This document shows, one piece after another, positions 8,295 to 17,477 of a stretch of DNA of 64,000 nt; positions within the stretch are counted from its first letter, which is position 1; every line of letters starts with the position of its first letter. The notes beneath the pieces were generated by a model, which saw nothing but the letters and a program-made list of their open reading frames with translations, was not told the DNA's origin and searched no databases. Made by a program: the position numbers and the translations under genes. The DNA is from Eggerthella sp. (GTDB lineage: Bacteria; Actinomycetota; Coriobacteriia; Coriobacteriales; Eggerthellaceae): assembly GCA_030540085.1 (NCBI GenBank), contig JAUNWY010000007.1, forward strand, positions 1 through 64,000, given 5' to 3'.

Positions 8295-9245
8295 TTAAAG
8301 AGCAGCCACCTTCGGCTCGGGAACAATCTCCCTGGGGTCTTCACCCTTTTCTGCGGCGGCAATTACCTTTGCCCAGGTTGCCTCGTCGCGATAAGCAAGC
8401 CACAGGCCCGTGCTTGCGTCAACTTCGCCCGCATAGGGGCCTGTGCCGGAAACAAAGGTGATTTTGTCTGCGTTCTCAGCAAAATCAACCACCAATGCAG
8501 ACAAACCCTTTGCGTCCCAATTGGTGGAGCAGTTTGCGGAAAGCACGCCAGCAAAAGAAGCTGCCGTGGAAGAATCGGAAGCAACCTGCTTGATACCAGA
8601 CTGGACAATGGCGCGATCCTGAATCTGGCGACATGCATCCAAGTCGTTCGCATACTGCTTACGCGAACGCGCCAGCACCAATGCTTCCTTGCCGTTCAGA
8701 TCCTGATCGCCTTTGGTAAGACTAATGTGATCGCCGGAAACAATGTCCTGAAGCTGCATGTTGATGGGGACATTCGCGGTTAGGCCACCCAGACCCTCAA
8801 CGAAATCTTCGAACTGCACGAAGCTCATATCCATATAGTACTTAGGGGTGACACCCGTCAGATCAGCAACGGCCTTCATGGACTCTTCAATACCAGCAGC
8901 GTGGTAAACCTCGTTGAGCTTAACCTTCTGACCGTTGAACTGCGTTTCCGTGTCACGAGGAACGGAAACAATGGAAATGGCATAAGTCTTCGGGTCAACG
9001 CGAACAAGCATCATCACATCGCTGCGTCCGGTGCCGTCTGAATAATCGGGCTTGTTGATTTCAACCGTGCCCGTGCGCGAGTCGTTGCCTACAACCAAAA
9101 CCCAGAAAGGCTCGGTTTCCATCGAAACTTCGCTTACCTGCACCTCTTCGTCCTTTTGCTGCGGTTCTTGGTTCTGGCAGCCTACCAGCGCGCATGCCAT
9201 TACGCCGCAGAACGCAACAGCAAGAAGTTTTTTCAGCATTTTCAT
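8295..9245 (-). CDS. LytR-CpsA-Psr (LCP) family lipoprotein
   Basis: Predicted phosphotransferase that moves lipid-linked wall polymers onto peptidoglycan. The N-terminus is a lipoprotein signal with lipobox LVGC near residue 23, so it would be anchored outside by a lipid rather than the usual membrane helix. LCP motifs are present: GNDSRTG, RSDVMMLVRVD, VSVPRDT and the ARSRKQYANDLDACRQ stretch that matches the R.R....D..R.. pattern binding the polyprenyl pyrophosphate. Its ATG overlaps the stop of the preceding LCP gene by one base (TAATG), so the two are translationally coupled. A terminator follows. Lipoprotein LCP members are less common than membrane-helix ones. Confidence 0.9.
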   Translation of the reverse strand: MKMLKKLLAVAFCGVMACALVGCQNQEPQQKDEEVQVSEVSMETEPFWVLVVGNDSRTGTVEINKPDYSDGTGRSDVMMLVRVDPKTYAISIVSVPRDTETQFNGQKVKLNEVYHAAGIEESMKAVADLTGVTPKYYMDMSFVQFEDFVEGLGGLTANVPINMQLQDIVSGDHISLTKGDQDLNGKEALVLARSRKQYANDLDACRQIQDRAIVQSGIKQVASDSSTAASFAGVLSANCSTNWDAKGLSALVVDFAENADKITFVSGTGPYAGEVDASTGLWLAYRDEATWAKVIAAAEKGEDPREIVPEPKVAAL

Positions 9246-10402
9246 TATTCGCTTCCTTCTTCCTGACTATTTTCACTCGATGGGATAATTGCAGTTGATT
9301 CAACGTCGAGCCCAGAAGGGTCTTCCCCAGCGTCGACGGCGTTCATGAGGGTTTTCCAGCCTTCGGGATTTTCGTAGCACAACCACAAACCACCCGACTC
9401 GGCATTGATGTCGCCCTTAGAAGGGCCAGTAGCGCTATAGAACGTTATCTTGCCTTTGCTCCCCGCAAATTGCATAGCCAAGGACACGATATCCGATGTA
9501 CGCAGATCGGTACCTACGAAACCAGCAAGATCGAGCACTGTCCCCGGCAATTCTGGCAAAGGCTTACTTAGCGCTTTATCAACAATTGCCATGGCAAGTT
9601 GGCGAACGTTTTCCTGGCGATGTTTGTCCTGGTCGGTGCCGTATTCATGGCGCGCACGCGCAAACAGCTGAGCCTGCTGACCGTTCAATGTTTGATAACC
9701 CGGCTGCAAAGTTAACTTTTCGCCGGTAAGGGCATCCTTATAAGAAAGCTTGATATCAACATTAACGTCTACGCCACCCAGAGCATCGACGATGTTCTCC
9801 AGTTCGGAGAAATGGACTTCGGCGTAGTGGGAAATACCCACCCCCGTTAGCTGGGAAACCGCCTTAATGGACTCTGCCGCACCGCCAATGTTGTATGCCT
9901 CGTTGATTTTCACCAGACGCCCATCGCTGGTGCGATATGGCGTATCACGTGGAACAGAAACCATGGTTACTTGCCGATTGGCAAGATCAACGCGAAGGAG
10001 AATCATAACGTCGGAACGTTGATTATCGCCCGATTCGTCCGCTCTACCCGAAGTGCCTGAGCCTTCGCGCGAGTCGGATCCCAATACAAGCATATAAAAG
10101 GGCTTGCCCGATTCCGCAGGAACAAGGACGCTTTCCACGCCATCTGATTCGCCCGAAGCAAGCTGGGCATTGAGCTGAGAAGAAAACCACAGGGCATACG
10201 CACCTGTTGCAACAAGCAGCGCTGCAAGCACTGCAAGTATCACCAAAGCAATGCGCTTGGGCGTGGAGCCCTTACGATGCCTGCGCGATTTTGCCACATA
10301 CAAAGCAGCGTTGGAGCGGGATTGCGCAATGGGCGCCTGAGAGCAGGTAGGCTCCTGACGGGCTACATGCTTGCCCCTATATGCCTTGTCTTCCTGAGTC
10401 AC
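9245..10402 (-). CDS. LytR-CpsA-Psr (LCP) family membrane protein
   Basis: Second LCP ligase, 385 residues, expected to attach teichoic acid or related glycopolymer to peptidoglycan. A basic cytosolic stretch of about 45 residues precedes one membrane helix (IALVILAVLAALLVATGAYAL). The LCP domain follows with GSDSREG, RSDVMILLRVD, VSVPRDT, KINEAYNIGG and ARARHEYGTDQDKHRQ. The start is GTG at 10402. It forms a two-gene operon with the LCP lipoprotein. The pair lies between glycosyltransferase genes, which fits attachment of the polymers made here. Confidence 0.92.
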   Translation of the reverse strand: MTQEDKAYRGKHVARQEPTCSQAPIAQSRSNAALYVAKSRRHRKGSTPKRIALVILAVLAALLVATGAYALWFSSQLNAQLASGESDGVESVLVPAESGKPFYMLVLGSDSREGSGTSGRADESGDNQRSDVMILLRVDLANRQVTMVSVPRDTPYRTSDGRLVKINEAYNIGGAAESIKAVSQLTGVGISHYAEVHFSELENIVDALGGVDVNVDIKLSYKDALTGEKLTLQPGYQTLNGQQAQLFARARHEYGTDQDKHRQENVRQLAMAIVDKALSKPLPELPGTVLDLAGFVGTDLRTSDIVSLAMQFAGSKGKITFYSATGPSKGDINAESGGLWLCYENPEGWKTLMNAVDAGEDPSGLDVESTAIIPSSENSQEEGSE

Positions 10403-10643
10403 CGTACCGGCGCCTTTCGGGTTTGCTGGACTAAACTAAGAAAGAATATCACGAGATAAAATGCGCCTGATAATCAGAGGTAATTATCCAGACCATGTTC
10501 ACTGCGGTTCATGCCGCAGCGCGCAGGCGATAATGCCTAGCAGCGCCTAAGCGTTGGACGGCTCGCAGCCCTAAGCCAATGCGGCGCAAAAAAAGGATAC
10601 GCCGCCAAGGCTACAGGGCACGTGCCTCCAACCCCACTGCGCT

Positions 10644-12665
10644 CTACTCGAACGCTGCGTCGATGCGATACAGCCTCATATCCCCTTCGCTCAGAACGGG
10701 AGTGAATCCTGGCGTTTCATCGTTGATGGCTTCAATGCCCTCCCAATCTGCATCTTTGTAGCGCAGCTTGCTTACTGTGCTATCTTCGCCCGAGCCACAA
10801 TCGAGCAGTAGCACATACTGAACGCCCGATTCTTTTACCGCATCCTGTACCGTTGGCGACGTGGACACGCTGCTAAGGGCAGTGCGTATAAGGTGCCCCG
10901 TTTCCTCCGGCCCAGCGAAAGCGTCAGGAGAAGAGCGACGGAAGAAGGTATTCAACCCCTCTATTCCGTAGGCATAGCAACTGCCGTCGTTGGGGAAGTT
11001 GGCAACCACCGCACCTTCAGGGACAATATCCACGCACTTTTTAACGAAGGCATCCTCTTCAGCTGTAAAGTACTTTTCCCAAGAATACCGAGATTTGACC
11101 TGCTTATGCACCGCCATAAGGCCAGCCCGGATGTCACTATCGCCCACTTTGGCATGAAGAGGAAAGAATTGGACAACAAGCATCACGGCAAGAAGCGCTG
11201 CAGCGGATGCAGCGGATGCGCGTTTCACGCCATGGCTCCCACCAAGCCTTTTTGCAAGCTGTTCTTTCAGGGCTTTCAGCAGCCAAGCAAACCCCATTAC
11301 CGCTAAGGGAATTGCAAAAAGCGAAGCCATAGCGCCAGTGCGGTAGTAGTCGGTGTACCAGAAGCCTGCAAGAAGGTGTTTCACGGCTCCTTCAGCGGTA
11401 ACCCCAATAAACCACGAAGTGAAGGCGAACAAGAAAGCAGCCGTAAGCCACAAGTACCGCCGGTCTTTGCACGTGCGAATCAAGCCAACAACCACTAGCA
11501 CGGTTAGGAACGGCTGGATGCCCGTGCGCTCCGAGAACATAAACGTCCCGCCAGACAAAAGGGCTTGAACGGGGGAAAGAAACGCCTTCCAGGTATATGA
11601 AACAACCGATTGAAGCGGTGGAGCGCAATACAATGCAATCCACACCAAACATGCACCCACAAGCAAGGAAAACGCCAATGCTATTCGTTTAGGAGTCGGA
11701 CGATCGCAGCGATTTTCGCCAATTGGGCACAGCAGACAACCGAGGCCAAAGGCAACCGCCCAAATACCTAACGTAAACGAACCGTTGGGCTGGCAAATCG
11801 CAACGGCGACAAAACTAATACCAAAAGCAACGGCGTACTTGGCTTTGCCTTTAGGCGATCGGGCGCATTCAAACAAAAGACCCATCGCGCCAGGAATCAG
11901 TGCAAACGAAAGCAAGTTAGGCAGCAGCTGACCACGCACCACAAATCCCCAAGGAAATCCGCAGAAAGCAACGGACAACACCGCGCCCGAAAATAGAATG
12001 ATCATTTTTTCTTTGCCGGAAAAAAGGTTGTTCAGCATATAAGCCAAGCCAATGGGCAAAACCGCCGAACAGGTAACCACAATCATGGCATTTGAAGCTA
12101 TAGCAACCGAACCATTCGCAAATGCAGCCACTACCGCTGTAGCAACATACCATGCCGCTGGATAGTACGAGCCAACATCGCCAAGCGTTGAATACCCGCT
12201 AACAAATAAAGTTGAGTAGAGCCCCGTATCGATAAACGAACGAATTGCGGAATAATGCAATGTGTTGTCATCCAGACGGCAAAACGCCGAAGGATCACCC
12301 GCGGCATGCAGGAATACAAGCGCAGTAATCACTAAGGATGCACCAACATACAGAGCGATCATCTTCCATCCGCCGACAAGCTCGCTTCCCTTTTCTGCCG
12401 CGTCGAAGTTTCCAAACGCGAAGCGCGAAACAATATACGCCACAAGCGAAACAGCAAGAGACCCCAGAAGCAGAGCCCAAGCTGGGCATGGGATTCCAGC
12501 CGCTTGAAGCAAAACGCCCATTGCAACCAACAGCGCAACAGAAAAAGCGGGCGCTACAGCAATAGCGCCGAACGAACCCAATCGAACCGCACGTCCGGCT
12601 AAATAGCCAGGAGCATATAAAACAACCGCGCTAGCCAAACAAGCGGCAGCAAACGTCAGCCACAT
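10644..12665 (-). CDS. DUF6541 family polytopic membrane protein (paralogue 1)
   Basis: A 673-residue integral membrane protein with about 12-14 hydrophobic segments and a soluble C-terminal region of about 150 residues. It matches my recollection of the actinobacterial DUF6541 family, whose members have a GT-C-like layout but no proven reaction. The start at 12665 has a GAGGATTTAT site. It is a clear paralogue of the protein at 49957: both start MW, share the SFIDTGLYS/TFIETGVYS region and WYTDYYRTGA/WYTDPYRLAA, and end TPGF....EGDMRLY(R/K)I. A role in adding or polymerising sugars outside the membrane is inference from topology and context. Confidence 0.75.
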   Translation of the reverse strand: MWLTFAAACLASAVVLYAPGYLAGRAVRLGSFGAIAVAPAFSVALLVAMGVLLQAAGIPCPAWALLLGSLAVSLVAYIVSRFAFGNFDAAEKGSELVGGWKMIALYVGASLVITALVFLHAAGDPSAFCRLDDNTLHYSAIRSFIDTGLYSTLFVSGYSTLGDVGSYYPAAWYVATAVVAAFANGSVAIASNAMIVVTCSAVLPIGLAYMLNNLFSGKEKMIILFSGAVLSVAFCGFPWGFVVRGQLLPNLLSFALIPGAMGLLFECARSPKGKAKYAVAFGISFVAVAICQPNGSFTLGIWAVAFGLGCLLCPIGENRCDRPTPKRIALAFSLLVGACLVWIALYCAPPLQSVVSYTWKAFLSPVQALLSGGTFMFSERTGIQPFLTVLVVVGLIRTCKDRRYLWLTAAFLFAFTSWFIGVTAEGAVKHLLAGFWYTDYYRTGAMASLFAIPLAVMGFAWLLKALKEQLAKRLGGSHGVKRASAASAAALLAVMLVVQFFPLHAKVGDSDIRAGLMAVHKQVKSRYSWEKYFTAEEDAFVKKCVDIVPEGAVVANFPNDGSCYAYGIEGLNTFFRRSSPDAFAGPEETGHLIRTALSSVSTSPTVQDAVKESGVQYVLLLDCGSGEDSTVSKLRYKDADWEGIEAINDETPGFTPVLSEGDMRLYRIDAAFE

Positions 12666-12790
12666 ATAAATCCTCGTGAACAGGGATTACCGTACTGCTG
12701 GATTGTACCAATTGGGAAAACGATGAAGTCGACCAAAGGAATTGAAGGCACACCTTCCTGGACGAGCATCATTTTGCGACCTTGAACCAG

Positions 12791-14989
12791 CTACTGATCC
12801 TGAACTATCTGATCTATAACAGAATCAAGCTCACCGAGGTCAAGCACCTTGATGATGCTAGGCGAGTCTATCATGGAAAGAGGGCTTCCCTCATTGCACA
12901 AGGCAATAATCGGAACACCGACCGCCAAATAGTCGCTCAGCTTTGATGGAAGCCACGGCGTTACGCCGTCAAGAGGCTCCATATCGTTAAGAAACAGGTA
13001 GTCCATCTTTCCAGCAGTGCTTAGAAATTCAAAGTAAGGTTTGACATCAGATACCCTGAAATTCGAAGGTAGATCAGAAGGAACCCTCTTCTTATCAGGA
13101 ACAAATAAATGGATTAACACATCTTTATTCTTAGAGAGCTCAATCATGGGATTTACGCTTCTACGTGCGTAGAACGATCCGAAAAACCCGACATTGATCT
13201 TCGACTTGTCAACCGCATAGCTTGAAGGAACGAGGCCAACATATCGATGGTCTATCTGGGGATGATGCCACACAAGTGCCTTACGTCTTGCTTCGACCGC
13301 AGCTTCCCGATCGCAGCAATAGCCAAGCATATACTCCATCTGCACTGCGTTCGTAAAAACGATCTTATCGGCATGCTTATACGGCAAAACCTCGCACGAG
13401 GCATAGAAATCAGAATAGCAATCCTGCTCGAGCGTTTTCTTATCGCGATCCTCACCTGAAGAATTCTTGGCAATCGGATCCGAAAATTCTGCATACCAAA
13501 CAGCTTCGGGGTGATCCCGCTTATAGAGATATGCTGCAATGTGCGATCCAGGGAACATCGACCGCGAATAAATCACTGACGCATTCAATGAAGACGCTTT
13601 GAGATATGCTTCAACCGCGTAAGACATCTGGTACTTGGGTAAATCTGATGTCTTTCCCAAGGCAAGCGTTTTTTCGAAGTATGCGAATCGCGCATACAGC
13701 GCTTCCCATTGGGCATCTTTTTTGCGGATATCGCTCATATCTTTGGCGAAAACATGCCATCGCACCATCTCGCCAAAATCTTCGTTAATCTGATGAAGCC
13801 TTTTCGATGAGACCATCGCGCTAGGGTCGACATAGGGCGAAAAATTATGGCAGAATGCCACACCGGTTATGTTTGACAAAAAGCTTTTGTTTAGCAAAAG
13901 ACCCCGATAAGCCTCTATTTCCCTCCTTGCTTTTTCTTTCCGCTCCCCCTCAAGGGTCTCCGCGTAATCCTTCATCAACTTCGACTGAGCGGAAATCAAA
14001 TTCAGCACAAAACTACGGCCTTGTTGAGTGGTGGCTTTCTCGAAGAGGGAAGATTCGAGACGCGCAATAACGCCAAGCCTTTCGCTGACATAAAACGAGT
14101 ACGCCCTTTCCTCTGCCGGTCGTGAAACAGAATTTCGCGAAACGGTTCTGATGTATGACTCACCGCACTTCGACGAGACAAAAGCCACCCTGCTTCGCAG
14201 ACGATCGTAGTTATCCGCCCAAAACACCACATCCTCGCTGCTAGTTAAGTCTTCGTCCAGCTTTTCGGCATCCAACAAAAACGAGCGCCTAAACAACTTG
14301 CCACACATCGATGCAAAAAGCCCCGTTTGGCCAGGAGCCTTAAAGCCAGACTTTCGCAATTTCTCCAAAGCCTTATTCGTGTAACTATAGTCGACGCCCG
14401 AATCCCCTTCGGTAGTGAATCCACCGCACACGATATCCGCCTTGGGGTGGATGCAATCCACCAAAGAAGACAAATAGCCAGCGGAAAAGCGATCGTCGTC
14501 ATCGAGAAAAGCGATGAAATCGCCTTTTGCCTCTTTTATCGCCACATTACGCGCAATCGAAGCGCCCTTTTCCGCAATCGAAATAATACGAACGCTAGGC
14601 ATTGAAGAGTATCTATTTTCAAGCTTTTTTGCCCAATCGGCATTCCCTCCATTTACTACAACAACCACTTCCACCGTGAAGCCATGGACCTCTTGTCCCA
14701 AAACCGAATCGATGGAAGCAAACGCCAAGTCTGTCTCTCTATACGTCGGGATGCAAACGCTAACACTGTGCCTCTTGAGCCTGTTAGCGCGTTTTCTCAC
14801 AAGAGGCCGAATTTGTTTCGTACGCCTGTACAAAAACGACCGAAAAGTCAACTTCTTTTGAGCGGCGCGGCCTTCGGAACGAGAGACAGCATGGTCGATT
14901 TCCCCGAGCAGATAATCCCTGCTGTCATAGAGGGATTTTGCCGCCTCAAAATAGATATTCACATTTTCGAGATGCTCAATAAAACGCAC
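12791..14989 (-). CDS. Two-domain glycosyltransferase (GT2 plus GT-B-like)
   Basis: A 732-residue protein. The first 75 residues are helical and basic. A GT2 domain follows at about 75-330, with VSVCIPTYRETDLAF, NVAIKEAKGDF and the metal-site FLDDDDRF. The C-terminal half lacks a strong signature, but NVGFFGSFYARRSVNP and the LPSKLSDYLAVGVPIIA segment resemble the donor-binding half of GT-B (GT4-like) enzymes. The GTG at 14989 follows GAGGATG. It is the last gene of the long minus-strand teichoic-acid operon, 37 bases after wecB. It probably adds two kinds of residue to one polymer; sugars are unknown. Confidence 0.8.
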   Translation of the reverse strand: MRFIEHLENVNIYFEAAKSLYDSRDYLLGEIDHAVSRSEGRAAQKKLTFRSFLYRRTKQIRPLVRKRANRLKRHSVSVCIPTYRETDLAFASIDSVLGQEVHGFTVEVVVVVNGGNADWAKKLENRYSSMPSVRIISIAEKGASIARNVAIKEAKGDFIAFLDDDDRFSAGYLSSLVDCIHPKADIVCGGFTTEGDSGVDYSYTNKALEKLRKSGFKAPGQTGLFASMCGKLFRRSFLLDAEKLDEDLTSSEDVVFWADNYDRLRSRVAFVSSKCGESYIRTVSRNSVSRPAEERAYSFYVSERLGVIARLESSLFEKATTQQGRSFVLNLISAQSKLMKDYAETLEGERKEKARREIEAYRGLLLNKSFLSNITGVAFCHNFSPYVDPSAMVSSKRLHQINEDFGEMVRWHVFAKDMSDIRKKDAQWEALYARFAYFEKTLALGKTSDLPKYQMSYAVEAYLKASSLNASVIYSRSMFPGSHIAAYLYKRDHPEAVWYAEFSDPIAKNSSGEDRDKKTLEQDCYSDFYASCEVLPYKHADKIVFTNAVQMEYMLGYCCDREAAVEARRKALVWHHPQIDHRYVGLVPSSYAVDKSKINVGFFGSFYARRSVNPMIELSKNKDVLIHLFVPDKKRVPSDLPSNFRVSDVKPYFEFLSTAGKMDYLFLNDMEPLDGVTPWLPSKLSDYLAVGVPIIALCNEGSPLSMIDSPSIIKVLDLGELDSVIDQIVQDQ

Positions 14990-15026
14990 GTATCATCCTC
15001 ACTCAAAGCAATTAAGGTTCGCGCCC

Positions 15027-16133
15027 CTATGGCAGCAGCGATTCCGTTAACGCATCAGCAATCCGTTTGCTAGCAAAACCGTCACCATACGGATTGCTTG
15101 ATTGGCTCATTGCCCTGTATGCCTTCTCGCTAGACAACAGCAGAGAGAATTCTTTATATATGGATTCCTCGCTTGTCCCAACAAGCTTAAGCGTTCCTGA
15201 TGCCACCCCTTCAGGACGCTCTGTTGTATCCCTCATAACCAACACTGGCTTTCCCAGCGAAGGCGCTTCTTCTTGAATTCCCCCTGAATCCGTCAGAATC
15301 AGGTGGCTTTTTGCCATGTAGTTGTGGAAATCGAACACCTCAAGCGGCTCAACAATGCGCAAGCGCTCGAAATCGTCCAGCTCAGCGTGAGCCGCACTTC
15401 TTACGACAGGATTCATATGGATCGGATATATCGCCTTCGTGTCGGGGTGCTCCTCCATCACGCGCCGTATTGCACGGAACATGCTGTGCATGGGAGCCCC
15501 CAAGTTCTCTCTCCTGTGAGCAGTAAGAAGGATCAAACGACTACCATTTGCCCAATCGAGATCCGGACTTGAGTAGTCTGGCGCAATAGTTGTCCGTAGA
15601 GCGTCAATGCCGGTATTCCCCGTAACCCAAATGGATTTCTCGCTCTTCCCCTCTGCAAGAAGATTTTGCTTGGAAACCTCAGTCGGCGCAAAATATAAGT
15701 CGGAAACAAGGTCGACGGCCTGCCGGTTGAATTCTTCCGGCCATGGAGACTTCATATCATGGGTCCTGAGGCCAGCCTCAACGTGTCCTATCCTGATACC
15801 AAGGTAGAAGCAAGCAAGAGCAGCAGCAAAGGAGGTCGTTGTGTCTCCATGTACTAAAACGATATCGGGTCGCTCTGCCTCTAGGATTGGCTTCACTTTC
15901 TCCAAGACCCTACCAGTAACGTCAAACAAGGTCTGGCCTTTTTTCATTATCGAGAGGTCATAGTCTGGCTCAACGCCGAAAACACGCAGAACTTGCTCGA
16001 GCATCTCTTTATGCTGACCGGTGGTTACGACAAGAGCCTCGAACTCCGAAGGCCTTGACCTTAGCTCACTAACAAGTGGGCACATCTTGATAGCCTCGGG
16101 GCGAGTGCCAAATACGAGCATTACTTTCCGCAC
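15027..16133 (-). CDS. wecB: UDP-N-acetylglucosamine 2-epimerase (non-hydrolysing)
   Basis: Interconverts UDP-GlcNAc and UDP-ManNAc in the cytosol. Family signatures are clear in the 368 residues: FGTRPEAIKMCPLV at the N-terminus, HGDTTT, HVEAGLRTHD, TAHRRENLG and LTDSGGIQEEAP. The start is GTG at 16133 with AGGGG upstream. The gene lies 9 bases after wecC, so the two are in one operon and together make UDP-ManNAc and UDP-ManNAcA. UDP-ManNAc is also a substrate of the usual teichoic-acid linkage-unit enzyme TagA, which is not seen in the window. The assignment is secure. Confidence 0.95.
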   Translation of the reverse strand: MRKVMLVFGTRPEAIKMCPLVSELRSRPSEFEALVVTTGQHKEMLEQVLRVFGVEPDYDLSIMKKGQTLFDVTGRVLEKVKPILEAERPDIVLVHGDTTTSFAAALACFYLGIRIGHVEAGLRTHDMKSPWPEEFNRQAVDLVSDLYFAPTEVSKQNLLAEGKSEKSIWVTGNTGIDALRTTIAPDYSSPDLDWANGSRLILLTAHRRENLGAPMHSMFRAIRRVMEEHPDTKAIYPIHMNPVVRSAAHAELDDFERLRIVEPLEVFDFHNYMAKSHLILTDSGGIQEEAPSLGKPVLVMRDTTERPEGVASGTLKLVGTSEESIYKEFSLLLSSEKAYRAMSQSSNPYGDGFASKRIADALTESLLP

Positions 16134-16142
16134 GGCAAACCC

Positions 16143-17360
16143 CTAAAGCTTATAGACATTTTCGCCGTTTCCCAATACATTGCATGGGTCGATTAGAATT
16201 CTGCCCCCGAACAACCCAGGATTTCCCTTCACCTGAGAATGCGCAACCATGACAATAACGACATCCAAGCCATCAAGGAATTCTTCCATCGAGTGAACCT
16301 GACAAGAAACCTCATCGCGCTGAACCCAAGGATCGTACACCTTGACCCCCGCTCCAGCCAAACACCTCTTCATCAACTCGATCATTTGCATCGTTGGGGA
16401 CTCACGGATGTCGTCCACATCGCCCTTATAGGTAAGCCCATAAATGCCAACCAATCCAGGCGAATCTATGCCGTTTTCCCTCATAGCTTCATAGGTTCTA
16501 TTCAGAACATACTCTGGCATTGATTCGTTCGTCTTCAAAGCAGTGCGAATCAGGCTTGCTGTTTCAGGATAGTCTCCAACCAAGAACCACGGATCAACAG
16601 GTATGCAATGCCCCCCGACGCCAGGCCCGGGGTTAAGGATGTTTACCCGTGGGTGTTTATTGGCAATTTCAATGACCTCGGAAACATCCATTCCTCCTTG
16701 ACGGCATATCTTTGCCAACTCATTTGAAAAGGCAATGTTGACCGCCCTGAATGTGTTTTCAACGACCTTAGACATTTCTGCCGTTTTAATATCCGTAATA
16801 GATATCTCACCTTCGCAGAAGCTGGAATACAGCGCTACCACCTCTTTACCAACATCGAGGCTATCCGCGCCAATAGTCCTGTTGTTAGAAACCAGCTCAT
16901 GAACCATATTCCCCGGGATGATTCTTTCAGGAGCATGCACAAGATTGATATCCGTACGGCATGCCTCTGTCAAAACGGGTCGAACGTATCGATCTACGGT
17001 TCCTGGAGAAACCGTAGACTCGATAATCACAACAGCATCCTTTTCGGCGTAATCCAATACTGTCTTCACCGCCGAAACCACATAGCAAGGGTCGATTTTT
17101 TTGCTCTCTTTGTCGTAAGGCGTTGGCACCGAAATGATGTACGTGCTGCAAACTTGATACTCGGAAGAAAATTGAATCCCAGAATCAAGCGCTTGGGCGA
17201 ACAATTCATCAAGGCCGTCTTCTTCAAAAGTGGTTTGCCCGGCATTGAGCGTTGCGACCAGATCCTGATTGTAATCAGTTCCGACAACCTTGACACCATG
17301 AGACGACATCATCAATGCAGTCGGAAGGCCGATATACCCAAGACCAATAACGTTAACCAC
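16143..17360 (-). CDS. wecC: UDP-N-acetyl-D-mannosamine dehydrogenase
   Basis: Oxidises UDP-ManNAc to UDP-ManNAcA with two NAD+ per sugar. The NAD-binding motif VIGLGYIGLPTA is at the N-terminus, and the catalytic cysteine is in GGHCIPVDP. The GTG at 17360 is chosen because GGAGTG sits at a good distance and the protein then begins MVNVIGLG as in relatives; an ATG at 17372 would add four residues and lacks its own good site. The length, about 405 residues, is normal. Next to wecB, this suggests an acidic aminosugar in the polymer. A related UDP-sugar dehydrogenase acting on another sugar cannot be fully excluded, but the wecB neighbour argues against it. Confidence 0.93.
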   Translation of the reverse strand: MVNVIGLGYIGLPTALMMSSHGVKVVGTDYNQDLVATLNAGQTTFEEDGLDELFAQALDSGIQFSSEYQVCSTYIISVPTPYDKESKKIDPCYVVSAVKTVLDYAEKDAVVIIESTVSPGTVDRYVRPVLTEACRTDINLVHAPERIIPGNMVHELVSNNRTIGADSLDVGKEVVALYSSFCEGEISITDIKTAEMSKVVENTFRAVNIAFSNELAKICRQGGMDVSEVIEIANKHPRVNILNPGPGVGGHCIPVDPWFLVGDYPETASLIRTALKTNESMPEYVLNRTYEAMRENGIDSPGLVGIYGLTYKGDVDDIRESPTMQMIELMKRCLAGAGVKVYDPWVQRDEVSCQVHSMEEFLDGLDVVIVMVAHSQVKGNPGLFGGRILIDPCNVLGNGENVYKL

Positions 17361-17477
17361 GAAACACTCCATTTCCTGTGTCGATTCTGACTTCTTTATG
17401 ATACTAGCCTCTCTCCACTATGCCCCATGAGCCCACTTCCCTCCGAACGAAATAGGGCGCAAGCAGACAGTAAGCCG